Source: JBOHNS01 sp050730835 (GTDB taxonomy: Bacteria > Patescibacteriota > Saccharimonadia > Saccharimonadales > UBA4665). Taken from it: a stretch of 39,479 nucleotides of DNA. The notes beneath the pieces were generated by a model. It worked only from the letters and a program-made list of their open reading frames with translations. It searched no databases and had not been told where the DNA came from. The stretch covers positions 1 to 39,479 of the forward strand of contig JBOHNS010000015.1 in NCBI GenBank assembly GCA_050730835.1. The letters are read 5' to 3'. Positions 7,965-15,813 of the stretch are shown here, one piece after another. Position numbers and translations under genes: made by a program. Positions within the stretch are counted from its first letter, which is position 1, and each line of letters starts with the position of its first letter.

Positions 7965-9449
7965 ATGGATTTTTTAAACCCCAAAAAACGGCGCGCCAAT
8001 AAAATTAGGCTTTATATTGGCTACGGACTTATGGTTATTTTATTGCTACTGGCTACAACTGTTTTGTTGTATCAGGCTTATGGCTATGGCTTGGGTCATA
8101 ATGGCCAGATTTATCAGAACGGTTTATTGTATTTATCGTCTGCGCCCAGCGGCGCCAAAATTAGTCTTAATGGCCAAGCGCCGAAAACTGCAACCAATGC
8201 CCGCCTGGAACTGCCGGCCGGACAATATACCGTTAAATTGACACTGCCCGGCTACCGATCATGGCAGCGGGCAATTGGCTTGGGCGGCAGCAGCGTTGAA
8301 CAATTTAATTATCCGTTTTTATTTCCGAAGCAACTATTGCCTGAAGTCTTGCAACGCTACGCAGCCAAGCCTGGAGTTATCACGCAGAGCCCCGACCAAC
8401 GCTGGTTGTTAGTTGAGCAATCCGGCAGTCTAACTAATTTTACAGAGTATGATTTGAACAACTCGGCAAATTTGGCTGGCAATACCGCTAGGCTAGATTT
8501 GCCGCCGGCTGTTTTGACAGCCAGCGCTTCGCCCAAACAAACTATGCAAGCCATCGGTTGGTCCAGCGATAATAATTATTTGCTCATGAAACACGCCTAC
8601 GGCGCCAGTCATGAGTATGTTTTGTTTGATCGAGCCAACCCGAGTGATTCGCTTAATTTAACAACTCAGTTGCAGCTTAGCCAAGACAGCCAGCTGTCAC
8701 TCGATAACCAAAAATACAACGAATATTATGTGTTCAATGCCAAAACTAGCGATTTGGACACGGCTTCGCTGGACGCTCCGACTTTAGCGCCGCTGATTAG
8801 TCATGTAATTAACTTTAAAGCTTACGGCAGTGATATGGTTTTGTACGCCACAGCCCTCAATGCGCCGGCTAAGCAAGTTAATATTAACCTGCTTGATGCC
8901 GGTCAAAATTATACTATCACAAGTGAACCGGCCAGCACGACTTACGCTTTGAATATGACACAATATAACGGCGACTTATTTGTTGCCGCCGGTGCAGTTA
9001 TTGAAGGGCGAGTCTATATTTATAAAAATCCTGTGAACAATTTAGTTGCTCAACCAAAACAGTTGCTGGTGCCGGATTATATTTTGAAACTTAACCAGCC
9101 GCAAACGGTTGATTTTTCTAAGAATGCGCAATTTGTAGACGCCGAAAACGGATCTGATTTTGCGGTTTTTGATCTAAAAAGCCAAAAAGCCTACAGTTAC
9201 AAACTAAGTGCTGCTATCGCGTCTGGCCACGGCGCCCAATGGATGGACGGGTACCGTTTAATGGCGGTGAGCGGCGGCCATTTGCTAGTTTGGGATTATG
9301 ACGATGCCAACCAGCAAACTTTGCAGCCAGCCTTGGCGAGCAGCGTTTATTTTGGCCCGAGCTATAAATACGTTTACAATTTGACGCCCGGCAGGCACGG
9401 CCAATCGGTTGATTTGACGCAAACATCGTTGTTAGCGACTAGCAAGTAG
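7965..9449 (+). CDS. PEGA-domain surface protein with beta-propeller-like region
   Basis: The 494-aa protein has a basic N-terminus, an uncleaved-looking signal anchor (about 19-40) and a PEGA domain (about 55-110: SSAPSGAKISLNGQAPKTAT followed by LPAGQYTVKLTLPGY). About 380 residues of repeating beta-strand sequence follow (W/S-DNNYLLM, YVLFDRAN-type turns) and suggest a propeller-like fold outside the cell. PEGA domains occur in surface-layer-type proteins; binding of host or envelope components is inferred. TATAAT at about 7941 and AGGAA just before the ATG serve as promoter and ribosome binding site. A hairpin terminator lies at 9493. Confidence 0.82.
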   Translation: MDFLNPKKRRANKIRLYIGYGLMVILLLLATTVLLYQAYGYGLGHNGQIYQNGLLYLSSAPSGAKISLNGQAPKTATNARLELPAGQYTVKLTLPGYRSWQRAIGLGGSSVEQFNYPFLFPKQLLPEVLQRYAAKPGVITQSPDQRWLLVEQSGSLTNFTEYDLNNSANLAGNTARLDLPPAVLTASASPKQTMQAIGWSSDNNYLLMKHAYGASHEYVLFDRANPSDSLNLTTQLQLSQDSQLSLDNQKYNEYYVFNAKTSDLDTASLDAPTLAPLISHVINFKAYGSDMVLYATALNAPAKQVNINLLDAGQNYTITSEPASTTYALNMTQYNGDLFVAAGAVIEGRVYIYKNPVNNLVAQPKQLLVPDYILKLNQPQTVDFSKNAQFVDAENGSDFAVFDLKSQKAYSYKLSAAIASGHGAQWMDGYRLMAVSGGHLLVWDYDDANQQTLQPALASSVYFGPSYKYVYNLTPGRHGQSVDLTQTSLLATSK

Positions 9450-9492
9450 AAACTAGAAATTAGCTGCCTGTTTTATCAGAAAACAATCACTA

Positions 9493-9515
9493 AAAATGAT
9501 TCCATCTATCATTTT
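9493..9515. terminator. Bidirectional hairpin between convergent genes
   Basis: AAAATGAT and ATCATTTT form a perfect 8-bp stem with a 7-nt loop, flanked by A and T runs, between the PEGA gene and the sortase gene. Its right arm touches the sortase stop codon. Confidence 0.65.
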
Positions 9516-10864
9516 CAGAAAATATGGAAAATGCGATGCCACAGGCTGGGGCCGTTATTGGCTATAGATTTTGTCGAACCTTTGCTAGCCAAATTTTTTT
9601 GATTAGCCGATGTGTTGCTTGTCAAGGACGGGCTGATTTGCTTGCCAGTGACGGCCAGGCGATTGATGCTAGTGCCGGGCGGATCGCAAGTGATTAAAGT
9701 GGCGGTGGCTTGCTTGCCGTAGCTTTGATTAAGAATTCCGACATCGCTGGGGCTGACGACAATTCGTTTAAAAACTTGGTAAACGTAAACTTTGCCGTTG
9801 TACGTTAAATAAAAAGTATCGCCGGGCACCAGCGTGTGCAGCAGTACGAAGGCGAATTTATAATGGCCTGGGTTGAAAATATTATTGCTAGAATGGCCGA
9901 ACAGCGCCACGTTGCCGTTTTGGCCGGGCGCAACCGTGCTGGCGTAGTGAACCACGCCGTTTTGCAGGGCGTCTTCGATTAAGTTTTCGTTGTCGCTTTT
10001 GAGGCTGTAATTGACCGGGATTTCGACGTTGATTTTAGGAATTATCACTTCTGGAGTTTTGGTTGGGCTGATGCTGCTGGCATTGACAATTAGCGGTGTG
10101 TTGGTGTGGCTGCGGCTGGGCTGGATGAACGGCGCGATGACGATTTGGTTGAAAAAGCTGAACAAAAATATTATTAGCACGACGACGCCTAGCCCCAAGC
10201 CAAAAGCCAGCGATTTGAGCTGGTTTTTGAGGCCAGTTTGGCGGGCACTGGCCGACCTAGCCTTAGGTTTGGCTGATTTGGGTTTGGTTTTTTGAGCGGT
10301 AAGCTTTTGTTTGATGGCTTTAGGCTGGCGCCGGCGGTTGCGATTGGCCTTGTTTGGTTTGGTCAGCGCATAATCGGTGGCATAATCAGATCCGACGACA
10401 GCCTGATTAGTCGGTTTGTCGTCGCTTGGTTTGGCCTCATTTGGCGGCGCAGCTGGCGGGCGTGCGGCGACTTGAGCGTGGCGCGATTGGTAGTTTGATT
10501 CGTAAAATTCAGTCCAAACTTGGTGTTTTTCATTTTCGGGCAGCGCGGCGTAGTAATTATGCCAGGCGACCTGGATGTCGGCTAGGCTTTGGCCGCTATT
10601 ATTTAACTCGGCCATGAATTTTTGATGTTTGGACTGCGGTTTGATGGCTTCGACTTCTTGGATTTCGGCCTTGGCGCTCGGCTCGTCGGCGTACAAATTG
10701 GCGACTTTTTGGCGCATAAAGCTAACTGCCGAAGCTTGGTCTTGCCCTCGCCTTTTGGGCGGTACGATTGGTTTGGAGACGTGACTAACTAGCCGATGAC
10801 CGGCCGGCGCTGCGGCATTATCGTCGCGTTTATTATCGCTTGGAAATAAAGGATTATTATTCAT
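9515..10864 (-). CDS. Sortase with long cytosolic N-terminal extension
   Basis: The 449-aa protein has a large hydrophilic N-terminal part (about 1-225) with an amphipathic motif WHNYYAALPENEKHQVWTEF, a transmembrane helix (about 228-255) and a C-terminal extracytoplasmic sortase domain. The catalytic histidine lies in NVALFGHSSN. The catalytic cysteine lies in TLITCDPPG, followed by the arginine in INRLAV, giving the His-Cys-Arg set of sortases. It should cleave sorting signals and attach proteins to the envelope. I chose the ATG at 10864 because the longer open frame would run through the tRNA-Leu gene. No obvious LPxTG-type substrate is encoded in the window. Confidence 0.88.
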   Translation of the reverse strand: MNNNPLFPSDNKRDDNAAAPAGHRLVSHVSKPIVPPKRRGQDQASAVSFMRQKVANLYADEPSAKAEIQEVEAIKPQSKHQKFMAELNNSGQSLADIQVAWHNYYAALPENEKHQVWTEFYESNYQSRHAQVAARPPAAPPNEAKPSDDKPTNQAVVGSDYATDYALTKPNKANRNRRRQPKAIKQKLTAQKTKPKSAKPKARSASARQTGLKNQLKSLAFGLGLGVVVLIIFLFSFFNQIVIAPFIQPSRSHTNTPLIVNASSISPTKTPEVIIPKINVEIPVNYSLKSDNENLIEDALQNGVVHYASTVAPGQNGNVALFGHSSNNIFNPGHYKFAFVLLHTLVPGDTFYLTYNGKVYVYQVFKRIVVSPSDVGILNQSYGKQATATLITCDPPGTSINRLAVTGKQISPSLTSNTSANQKNLASKGSTKSIANNGPSLWHRIFHIF

Positions 10865-10869
10865 AGCTA

Positions 10870-10905
10870 GCTTGACCTTAATTATTATAGTACAATATAC
10901 CCCTG
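10870..10905 (+). promoter_or_regulatory. Likely promoter of the tRNA-Leu locus
   Basis: TTGACC and a TATACC-type -10 element about 18 nt further are found about 45 nt before the first tRNA-like sequence. An overlapping TATAAT on the other strand probably serves the sortase gene. Assignment is by eye. Confidence 0.4.
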
Positions 10906-10947
10906 ATAACCATGCCGTAGTTCTAGTGGTTTGAAATTTGAAAACTA

Positions 10948-10990
10948 GGGCGAGTGGCGGAATTGGTATACGCGCGCCTTCAAACATGTT
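10948..10990 (+). pseudogene. 5' half of an outer tRNA-Leu-like gene
   Basis: GGGCGAG followed by TGGCGGAATTGGTATACGCG is a typical tRNA-Leu acceptor and D-arm sequence. Its acceptor pairs perfectly with CTCGCCC at 11242-11248. After CTTCAAACAT (978-987) the tRNA sequence stops and the complete tRNA-Leu(CAA) follows. The inverted complement ATGTTTGAAG occurs right behind that inner tRNA (11085-11094). Whether this outer molecule is ever a functional tRNA is unknown. Confidence 0.65.
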
Positions 10991-10994
10991 TAAT

Positions 10995-11081
10995 GCCGCA
11001 GTGATGGAATTGGTAGACATGCGGGACTCAAAATCCCGTGCTAGCAATAGCGTGTCGGTTCGACTCCGACCTGCGGCACCA
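10995..11081 (+). tRNA. tRNA-Leu (anticodon CAA)
   Basis: A complete class II cloverleaf is visible. The acceptor GCCGCAG/CTGCGGC is perfect, the anticodon stem CGGGA/TCCCG encloses CTCAAAA (anticodon CAA), the variable arm is GCTA...TAGC, and the T-stem GTCGG/CCGAC encloses TTCGACT. CCA is encoded. It is nested between the two halves of another tRNA-Leu-like sequence and is flanked by a 10-bp inverted repeat. Confidence 0.95.
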
Positions 11082-11141
11082 AAAATGTTTGAAGCAAGCT
11101 TCGCTTGGGCTCAAAAGATTCTCTTACTTCGTTCGTTCATG

Positions 11142-11252
11142 CTTCGTCCTGTGTTCCTTGACGGATTGAGGGTTCGATAAGCAAAGCCACGCACAGAAAT
11201 TTATTTCGAGCATGGCTGCAGTTTATACAAAGTATTCCCTCCTCGCCCACCA
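11142..11252 (+). pseudogene. 3' half of the outer tRNA-Leu, T-loop interrupted
   Basis: A variable-arm-like stretch (TCC...GGA) precedes T-stem GAGGG (11168-11172) and TTCGA. The T-loop is then broken by 57 nt (11178-11234) and resumes with TT, T-stem CCCTC, acceptor CTCGCCC, discriminator A and CCA. Acceptor and T-stem are fully complementary to their partners, so the frame is not random decay. The insertion is homologous to the one in the tRNA-Glu copy: both begin TAA.CAA.GCCACGC and share AGCATGGCTGCAGT. Confidence 0.65.
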
Positions 11253-11273
11253 ATTACTGTAGCGCCGGACACC

Positions 11274-11440
11274 GCCCATCTGTTAGATGGGCTTCTGCGC
11301 TTCGCTACGCCAAAATCCTGTGAGATTTTTCTCGTGACGGTTCGCGAATGAGAAGCGCAGCAGTAAGTTAAAGTTTACTTTGACTTACTGCGAGCACCGC
11401 AAGGAGGAGGCGTTAGCCGATAGTCCGTCCCGCGGCACCA
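11274..11440 (+). ncRNA. Structured segment with a third tRNA-Leu-like 3' half
   Basis: A perfect 8-bp hairpin (GCCCATCT/AGATGGGC, 11274-11292) is followed by a 9-bp long-range pair CTGCGCTTC (11295-11303)/GAAGCGCAG (11352-11360). From 11311 the sequence mirrors the tRNA-Leu(CAA) 3' half: CAAAATCCTG, variable arm GAGA-TTTT-TCTC, T-stem GACGG (11336-11340) and TTCG. The T-loop is interrupted by about 80 nt containing a 15-bp hairpin (11360-11391). It resumes at CCGTC (11425), acceptor CCGCGGC, A, CCA (11440). No separate matching 5' half is found. The inner tRNA-Leu 5' half could pair with it, with one mismatch in the acceptor. Confidence 0.5.
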
Positions 11441-11466
11441 GCAATTTAACAGTTTGCTGATTTTTG
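11439..11466 (+). terminator. Terminator of the tRNA-Leu locus
   Basis: CAGCAA pairs with TTGCTG around a 9-nt loop and is followed by ATTTTT. It begins in the CCA of the third tRNA-like 3' half, so all three tRNA-like parts may be on one transcript. Confidence 0.65.
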
Positions 11467-11500
11467 CAATTAGTCTATTCTTTTTAAGCTTATGGTTTAG

Positions 11501-12448
11501 CTAAAGTTTATCTATTAGCCGTTCTTGCCGGGCGTCTAGTTGCTCGGAATTTTTGATATTATTGTGCTCGCTATCAACAAGCTCCCGGTAGCATTGGCCG
11601 ATTACCCTGGCCGCTACTTGCGCTTCGTTGGGATAAAGTGCTAAATCCGGCGAGACTTGGATGAGGCTGATGCCGGGAGCATCGGATTGCTGGCCGCGCT
11701 GTGAAGTGTCTCGGTTTTTAACCTGTATCCGGTAGGCCAAGCTTAAATTATAATTATCCTGGCTCATTTGATCGTCGAAAACGCTCAAATCCCAGGCTCG
11801 ATTGACAGTACTGCCGTGGTGATTTTGGTGGTTTTCGGAAAACAAAGACGGAAGCATCATCCAAGTTATGACGCCTATTTCGCGTAGCGCCAGGCGTTGT
11901 CCGAGCAACATTACGGCCATTTCCGCCATTAAGCCGCTAGCCTCACGGCGACCATTACCAAGTAAATTTTCGCGGTTATCAAAATATGACTCCTGGAACT
12001 TGTTAGCCAGATTTACGGTTTTATTGTACGCGGGCTCGGCAGTAGTGGCTGCTGGCAAGCGCTGGTTTAGGATAATCGCTGCGTGATTGACTAGCTGAAT
12101 TTGATTAAGTTCGGCCGAGGCTTGCAGCTTATCAAACCAGTTAGCTCTTGATTGCCGCTGCTGGCCGGCTTGCTTAAACATTATTTGGGCTTTTTCTAAA
12201 TAGTCTAAATCATCGTCGCCATTGCTGGTGCTGGCTGCGTAGGCTGATTCTAGAGCAATTTCGCCGGCTTGCAGCTTGGCCTCGGGACTGCCTTGGGCTA
12301 ATAATTTGTAAGCACGATCTGGTGACATATGCTTATCCAAATAAGCTCGGCTAATTTTGGCAATTCCAGGATAATCGCCAGCACCATAGAACCCTTCCAA
12401 ATCGGTAGGTTGGAACGTGCGACTTCTAAGTTCTCCTGAACCACGCAT
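11501..12448 (-). CDS. Protein of unknown function, 315 aa
   Basis: No known domain is recognised. The protein is soluble and mostly helical, without signal peptide or membrane helix. Residues 15-150 look like short helix-turn-helix repeats rich in alanine (AYLDKHMSPDRAYKLL, LEKAQIMFKQAGQQR) and could be TPR-like. Residues 190-260 are more mixed (ITWMMLPSLF, NLSLAYRIQVKNRD). The start is inferred from the first ATG; an AT-rich TATAAT-containing stretch precedes it. It lies between the tRNA-Leu locus and the NnrD-like gene, on the same strand as the latter but 100 nt away. Confidence 0.65.
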   Translation of the reverse strand: MRGSGELRSRTFQPTDLEGFYGAGDYPGIAKISRAYLDKHMSPDRAYKLLAQGSPEAKLQAGEIALESAYAASTSNGDDDLDYLEKAQIMFKQAGQQRQSRANWFDKLQASAELNQIQLVNHAAIILNQRLPAATTAEPAYNKTVNLANKFQESYFDNRENLLGNGRREASGLMAEMAVMLLGQRLALREIGVITWMMLPSLFSENHQNHHGSTVNRAWDLSVFDDQMSQDNYNLSLAYRIQVKNRDTSQRGQQSDAPGISLIQVSPDLALYPNEAQVAARVIGQCYRELVDSEHNNIKNSEQLDARQERLIDKL

Positions 12449-12547
12449 AACTAGTCAATATTATATACTCTATAATATAATTAGCAAGCTTTGAGGCCGT
12501 TTGGGTTTAATTTTGTTAGTAATTATTAACTGGCGGTCCGAAAATCA

Positions 12548-13327
12548 CTAAATCAGGCTGGTAGTTAAAGCTTGGAAAGTTTGCGCCGGATTTTGCAGCC
12601 ACCAGACGCTGGCGGCAGCCGCCGATTTTAATAAATTAGGCTGATCGCTAAATTTTGTCGAGCTCAGCTGCCCGCCGGCGGCAGTTAAAATATTTTGCTG
12701 AAATAATGTCATGATATTTAAGGCTGCTGTTTGATTGATTTGGTGCAGGGCTTCGATTAATTGTAACAGGCTGATGGCGGAAGTTATGGCTTGTGGCGCG
12801 TGGCTGGCGGCGGCTAATTTTGGCAATTTGTTAAAGTTTAAAACCAGTGTGGTGTTGGGCCGGGGGGTTAAAAAGTTATACCTGTCGCCAAAAATTTCGG
12901 CGGCGTCTGGCGCGATTGTCAGCTGGCCGGCGTATTTTGGCAAAAATTTTTCTAATAAAATGGCGGTTTCGGAATTTTTGCCCAAATCGCCGGCCAGCAG
13001 CACGCCGTCGGCCCAAGCGCTGGCGCTCAAAAATTCGGCTAGAGCTTTTTGGCTAAAGCTGCCGCTCGGGGTGCTGGGCGCGAATTCGGCTTCTGGAAAA
13101 ATTGTGCTAACGGTTTTTCGCAAACTATCTGGCAATAGAACCCGCGCCGCGCCGATGCCGGCTGCCAAGCTGGCTTGATAGGCTTGGCCGACGGCCGCGA
13201 AACCATTTAAGTTGCCGCCAATAATCAACAATTTGCCAGCCTGAGCCTTATTTTCTGGTCGGCTCCAAACTAGTTCTGGAAATAATGGCCGGCCGAGAGT
13301 TTGCTTATGCCAAAACGTATGAGCCAT
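12548..13327 (-). CDS. NAD(P)H-hydrate dehydratase-like (YjeF C-terminal/NnrD fold) protein
   Basis: The protein has about 259 aa. The N-terminal half carries the ribokinase-like signature of ADP/ATP-dependent NAD(P)HX dehydratases: GKLLIIGGNLNGFAAVGQA, then ASLAAGIGAARVLLPDSL. These enzymes repair hydrated NAD(P)H. The C-terminal half is poorly conserved: I do not find the usual N(A)GTGD-type catalytic and phosphate-binding motif, and that region reads AAAASVWWLQNP. It may therefore be a diverged or catalytically altered member. Three in-frame ATGs (13366, 13345, 13327) all overlap the end of the HAD gene. I give the one with the least overlap. Translational coupling to the HAD gene is likely. 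Confidence 0.65.
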   Translation of the reverse strand: MAHTFWHKQTLGRPLFPELVWSRPENKAQAGKLLIIGGNLNGFAAVGQAYQASLAAGIGAARVLLPDSLRKTVSTIFPEAEFAPSTPSGSFSQKALAEFLSASAWADGVLLAGDLGKNSETAILLEKFLPKYAGQLTIAPDAAEIFGDRYNFLTPRPNTTLVLNFNKLPKLAAASHAPQAITSAISLLQLIEALHQINQTAALNIMTLFQQNILTAAGGQLSSTKFSDQPNLLKSAAAASVWWLQNPAQTFQALTTSLI

Positions 13328-14039
13328 CTTTTGATTGTAATTCATAAACCACGTTTTTGCGCTCAATCACGATTTGCCAGCCGCGACTGCGGGCGTGGTC
13401 AAATAATGTTTTGTCGGGATTGAAGGCGATTGGTTGCTCGGCAATTTCTAACATCGGAATATCGCTCATGCTGTCGCCGAGCGCGATACTTTGGGCAGTA
13501 GCGGCATCATGTTTTTTGATTAATTGTTGCAGATATTCTGGTTTGCGATTATGTTTTAATATTTGATTGTGGCCAGTAAATTGGCCGGCTTTGACCTCGT
13601 AAACCGAACCGCCGCAATCATCAAAATCGTAATAATCGGCTAGCAATTTGACAATCTCTATTTGCGAGGCAGAAATGGCGAATAATAAATAGCCCCGCGC
13701 TTTTAGTGTGCCGATTAAGTCGCGGGTGTAAGTGTAGGTTTGGTCTTTGTACTGGTCGAAGACGGTTTGAACGGCGGCTAAATAATCGGCGTAGGCGATT
13801 TTGGTAATGGCCGCATCGTGGGCTTTGATTAGGGTTTGTTCATATTCTTTGAATGAATTTTCGCTAGCGCGCTTTTTCCAAACCATGCGGGCGGCACGGA
13901 CTTGATTAAAACTTTCTGGCGTGACATGCCCGGCTCTCGCTAGCGCGCCAAAAATCGCATGGTAAAGTTGCCAGCGAATTACCGTGCCGTCGATATCAAA
14001 AACCGCGAATGGTTGGCCATCTTTCTTAGTCTCTGCCAC
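13305..14039 (-). CDS. HAD-superfamily phosphatase (HAD-IB, SerB-like)
   Basis: The 244-aa protein carries the HAD motif I AVFDIDGTVI (nucleophile D and acid D), motif II in FAISASQIE and the motif III/IV region ALGDSMSDIPMLE. A helical cap sits between motifs I and II, as in subclass IB phosphatases such as phosphoserine phosphatase. The likely reaction is hydrolysis of a small phosphomonoester; the substrate is not readable. The start is GTG at 14039, preceded by TATAG-type AT-rich sequence and no clear Shine-Dalgarno. It overlaps the next gene downstream and follows the Nudix gene by 11 nt. Confidence 0.85.
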   Translation of the reverse strand: MAETKKDGQPFAVFDIDGTVIRWQLYHAIFGALARAGHVTPESFNQVRAARMVWKKRASENSFKEYEQTLIKAHDAAITKIAYADYLAAVQTVFDQYKDQTYTYTRDLIGTLKARGYLLFAISASQIEIVKLLADYYDFDDCGGSVYEVKAGQFTGHNQILKHNRKPEYLQQLIKKHDAATAQSIALGDSMSDIPMLEIAEQPIAFNPDKTLFDHARSRGWQIVIERKNVVYELQSKDGSYVLA

Positions 14040-14050
14040 AATTCTATAGT

Positions 14051-14515
14051 TTACTCTAAGTTTTTGACTATAGTAAGTTTGGCGGATTTTATATTGTCAT
14101 TATTATCGAAACTAAATTCGGTTTTTAAGCTTTTACCAAGCAAAACTAGCGGCAGCCAAATAATATCGTCTTGCCACATTTCGTTGTATGGGATCTCAGA
14201 AATTTTAAACCACTCGGGCGCCATTTCTTGGCTTTCGACTGGCTCGCCCTGCCAATTATCACAAAAATAGGTGTGGACTTGCATGTCGTTTGCGCCATTT
14301 GGGAATTTGAAATCATGAATGGCTACTTTGTTAAGTTCAGTTGGCGTAACGCTAATTTCTTCCTGGCATTCGCGCACTAACGCTTGCTCGATAGTTTCGT
14401 CTGCTTCGATTTTGCCGCCAACTCCATTCCAGCGGCCCACCCCAAAGCCACGCTTTTTCATCGCCAGCAATATTTCATCGTCTTTTCGTAATAGCAATAA
14501 CGTACAGATTTTCAT
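14051..14515 (-). CDS. MTH1-like Nudix hydrolase (8-oxo-dGTP diphosphatase type)
   Basis: The 154-aa protein carries a full Nudix box, GKIEADETIEQALVRECQEE, matching Gx5Ex7REUxEE (the usual G after EE-x is S here). The preceding GFGVGRWNGVGGK is almost the human MTH1 sequence at this site, which points to the oxidised purine nucleotide sanitising branch rather than general MutT. Predicted reaction: 8-oxo-dGTP to 8-oxo-dGMP plus diphosphate. It is clustered with exonuclease III and an NAD(P)HX-repair-like gene, which gives a damage-control theme. The start ATG is 12 nt from the end of the glutamate dehydrogenase gene. Confidence 0.9.
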   Translation of the reverse strand: MKICTLLLLRKDDEILLAMKKRGFGVGRWNGVGGKIEADETIEQALVRECQEEISVTPTELNKVAIHDFKFPNGANDMQVHTYFCDNWQGEPVESQEMAPEWFKISEIPYNEMWQDDIIWLPLVLLGKSLKTEFSFDNNDNIKSAKLTIVKNLE

Positions 14516-14527
14516 AAATTTTTAAAT

Positions 14528-15730
14528 CTAGCGGAGGCGCTTGATGGCGTTTATAAAAGCGGCTGTTTTAAGTGAAGTTTTGCGCTTTTCGGCGGTTTTG
14601 TGCATGGCGGCGACGGCTTCGACCATGTATTTTTCTAGCTTCAGATTAACCTTGGATTCTGGCCAGTGCTCGCCTTTTTTGTTTTGCTGCCATTCCAGGT
14701 AGCTGACGATTACGCCGCCAGCGTTGGCTATAATATCTGGGATAATTTTTATAGCTTGTTTGGATAAATATTGCTCGGCTTTGGTATTGACCGGGCCGTT
14801 GGCTAGTTCAATGATGTAGCGGGCTTTGATTTGTTTCATATTGTCTTCGGTTACGGCGTCGCCAAGTGCGGCCATAACCAGTACGTCGACGTCTTGGGCG
14901 ATTAGTTTGTCGCTAGCAATTAACTCTGTGTTATTGACTTTAAAGGCGCTAAGTTTACCCTCTTCTTGCTTAATTTTGGCTAGCTTTTTAGCTGGCAATC
15001 CATCTGGGCAAACTAATGTGCCGCTGGAATCGCTAGCCGCGACTAATTTCCAATCGGGGTGGTCTGATTCGGCCACGCTAGAGAAAAACGAGCCGACATT
15101 CCCAAAACCCTGCACGGCGTAGGTTAGACTGTTTTGCAATTTATTTTCAAGCTTTAAAAGTTCGCGCAACGCTAGCACACCGCCGCGACCAGTAGCGGCT
15201 TCGCGGCCTTCGCTGCCACCATTGCCCAGGCTTTTGCCAGTGAAGCTGGCTTTGGAATTATCGCCCGTTAAATTTTCGTATTTAGCGACCATCCAGTCGA
15301 TAATTGTCGCGTTGGTATTTACGTCTGGCGCCGGCACGTCCGTGTCCGGCCCAATGTTCGGCGCCAAATGCTCAACATATTTTTCGGCGATTTCTTTTAT
15401 ATCTGCTTGGCTTAAATCTTTCGGATTGACGGCCACGCCGCCTTTGCCGCCGCCTAGCGGCAAACCTACAGCCGCCGTTTTAAAGCTCATTAGCGTTGCT
15501 AGTGCCCGGACTTCGCCGATATTAACATCCGGATGGAACCGGATTCCGCCTTTATACGGCCCACGGTTATTGTTGTGTTGCACGCGAAAGGATTGGTAAG
15601 TTTGCCCGTTAGAATGTTTAATTTCAAAAACATGTTCATGGTTAGTTTTAATAAGTTCGTCAATCTCGGCCGAACTCAGGCCAAGCTGCTGGCCGGCCCG
15701 ATTAATTAATTCATAGGCAGTATCTAACAT
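14528..15730 (-). CDS. gdhA: Glutamate dehydrogenase (Glu/Leu/Phe/Val family)
   Basis: The 400-aa enzyme shows the N-terminal dimerisation and catalytic domain: YRVQHNN-type start, GGIRFHPDV, then PLGGGKGGV with the catalytic lysine and PAPDVNT with the catalytic aspartate. The C-terminal Rossmann domain binds NAD(P) (VQGFGNVGSFFS, about 215). This matches oxidative deamination of glutamate to 2-oxoglutarate and ammonium, or the reverse. Leucine, phenylalanine and valine dehydrogenases share the fold, but the length and motifs favour glutamate. In a reduced genome it could link amino-acid catabolism to NAD(P)H. TATAAT lies 9 nt before the ATG. Confidence 0.93.
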   Translation of the reverse strand: MLDTAYELINRAGQQLGLSSAEIDELIKTNHEHVFEIKHSNGQTYQSFRVQHNNNRGPYKGGIRFHPDVNIGEVRALATLMSFKTAAVGLPLGGGKGGVAVNPKDLSQADIKEIAEKYVEHLAPNIGPDTDVPAPDVNTNATIIDWMVAKYENLTGDNSKASFTGKSLGNGGSEGREAATGRGGVLALRELLKLENKLQNSLTYAVQGFGNVGSFFSSVAESDHPDWKLVAASDSSGTLVCPDGLPAKKLAKIKQEEGKLSAFKVNNTELIASDKLIAQDVDVLVMAALGDAVTEDNMKQIKARYIIELANGPVNTKAEQYLSKQAIKIIPDIIANAGGVIVSYLEWQQNKKGEHWPESKVNLKLEKYMVEAVAAMHKTAEKRKTSLKTAAFINAIKRLR

Positions 15731-15813
15731 AATAATTTAATTATACACGTTGCCGCAATTAGCCTCGCAAGATAATTTACTTAAAAAAGATTCGTTAATT
15801 CATAGGGCAAGTT

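Noticed and set aside
9515..11047. Longer sortase reading frame of 510 residues
   Set aside because: The extra N-terminus would be translated from tRNA-Leu sequence; the ATG at 10864 gives a normal start.
11274..11292. Anticodon-arm-like hairpin with loop CTGTTAG, suggesting tRNA-Asn
   Set aside because: No matching acceptor, D-arm or T-arm surrounds it.
11401..11440. GATAGTCC resembling the 3' core of a group I intron
   Set aside because: The other core elements and the expected pairing around them are not visible and the segment is too short.
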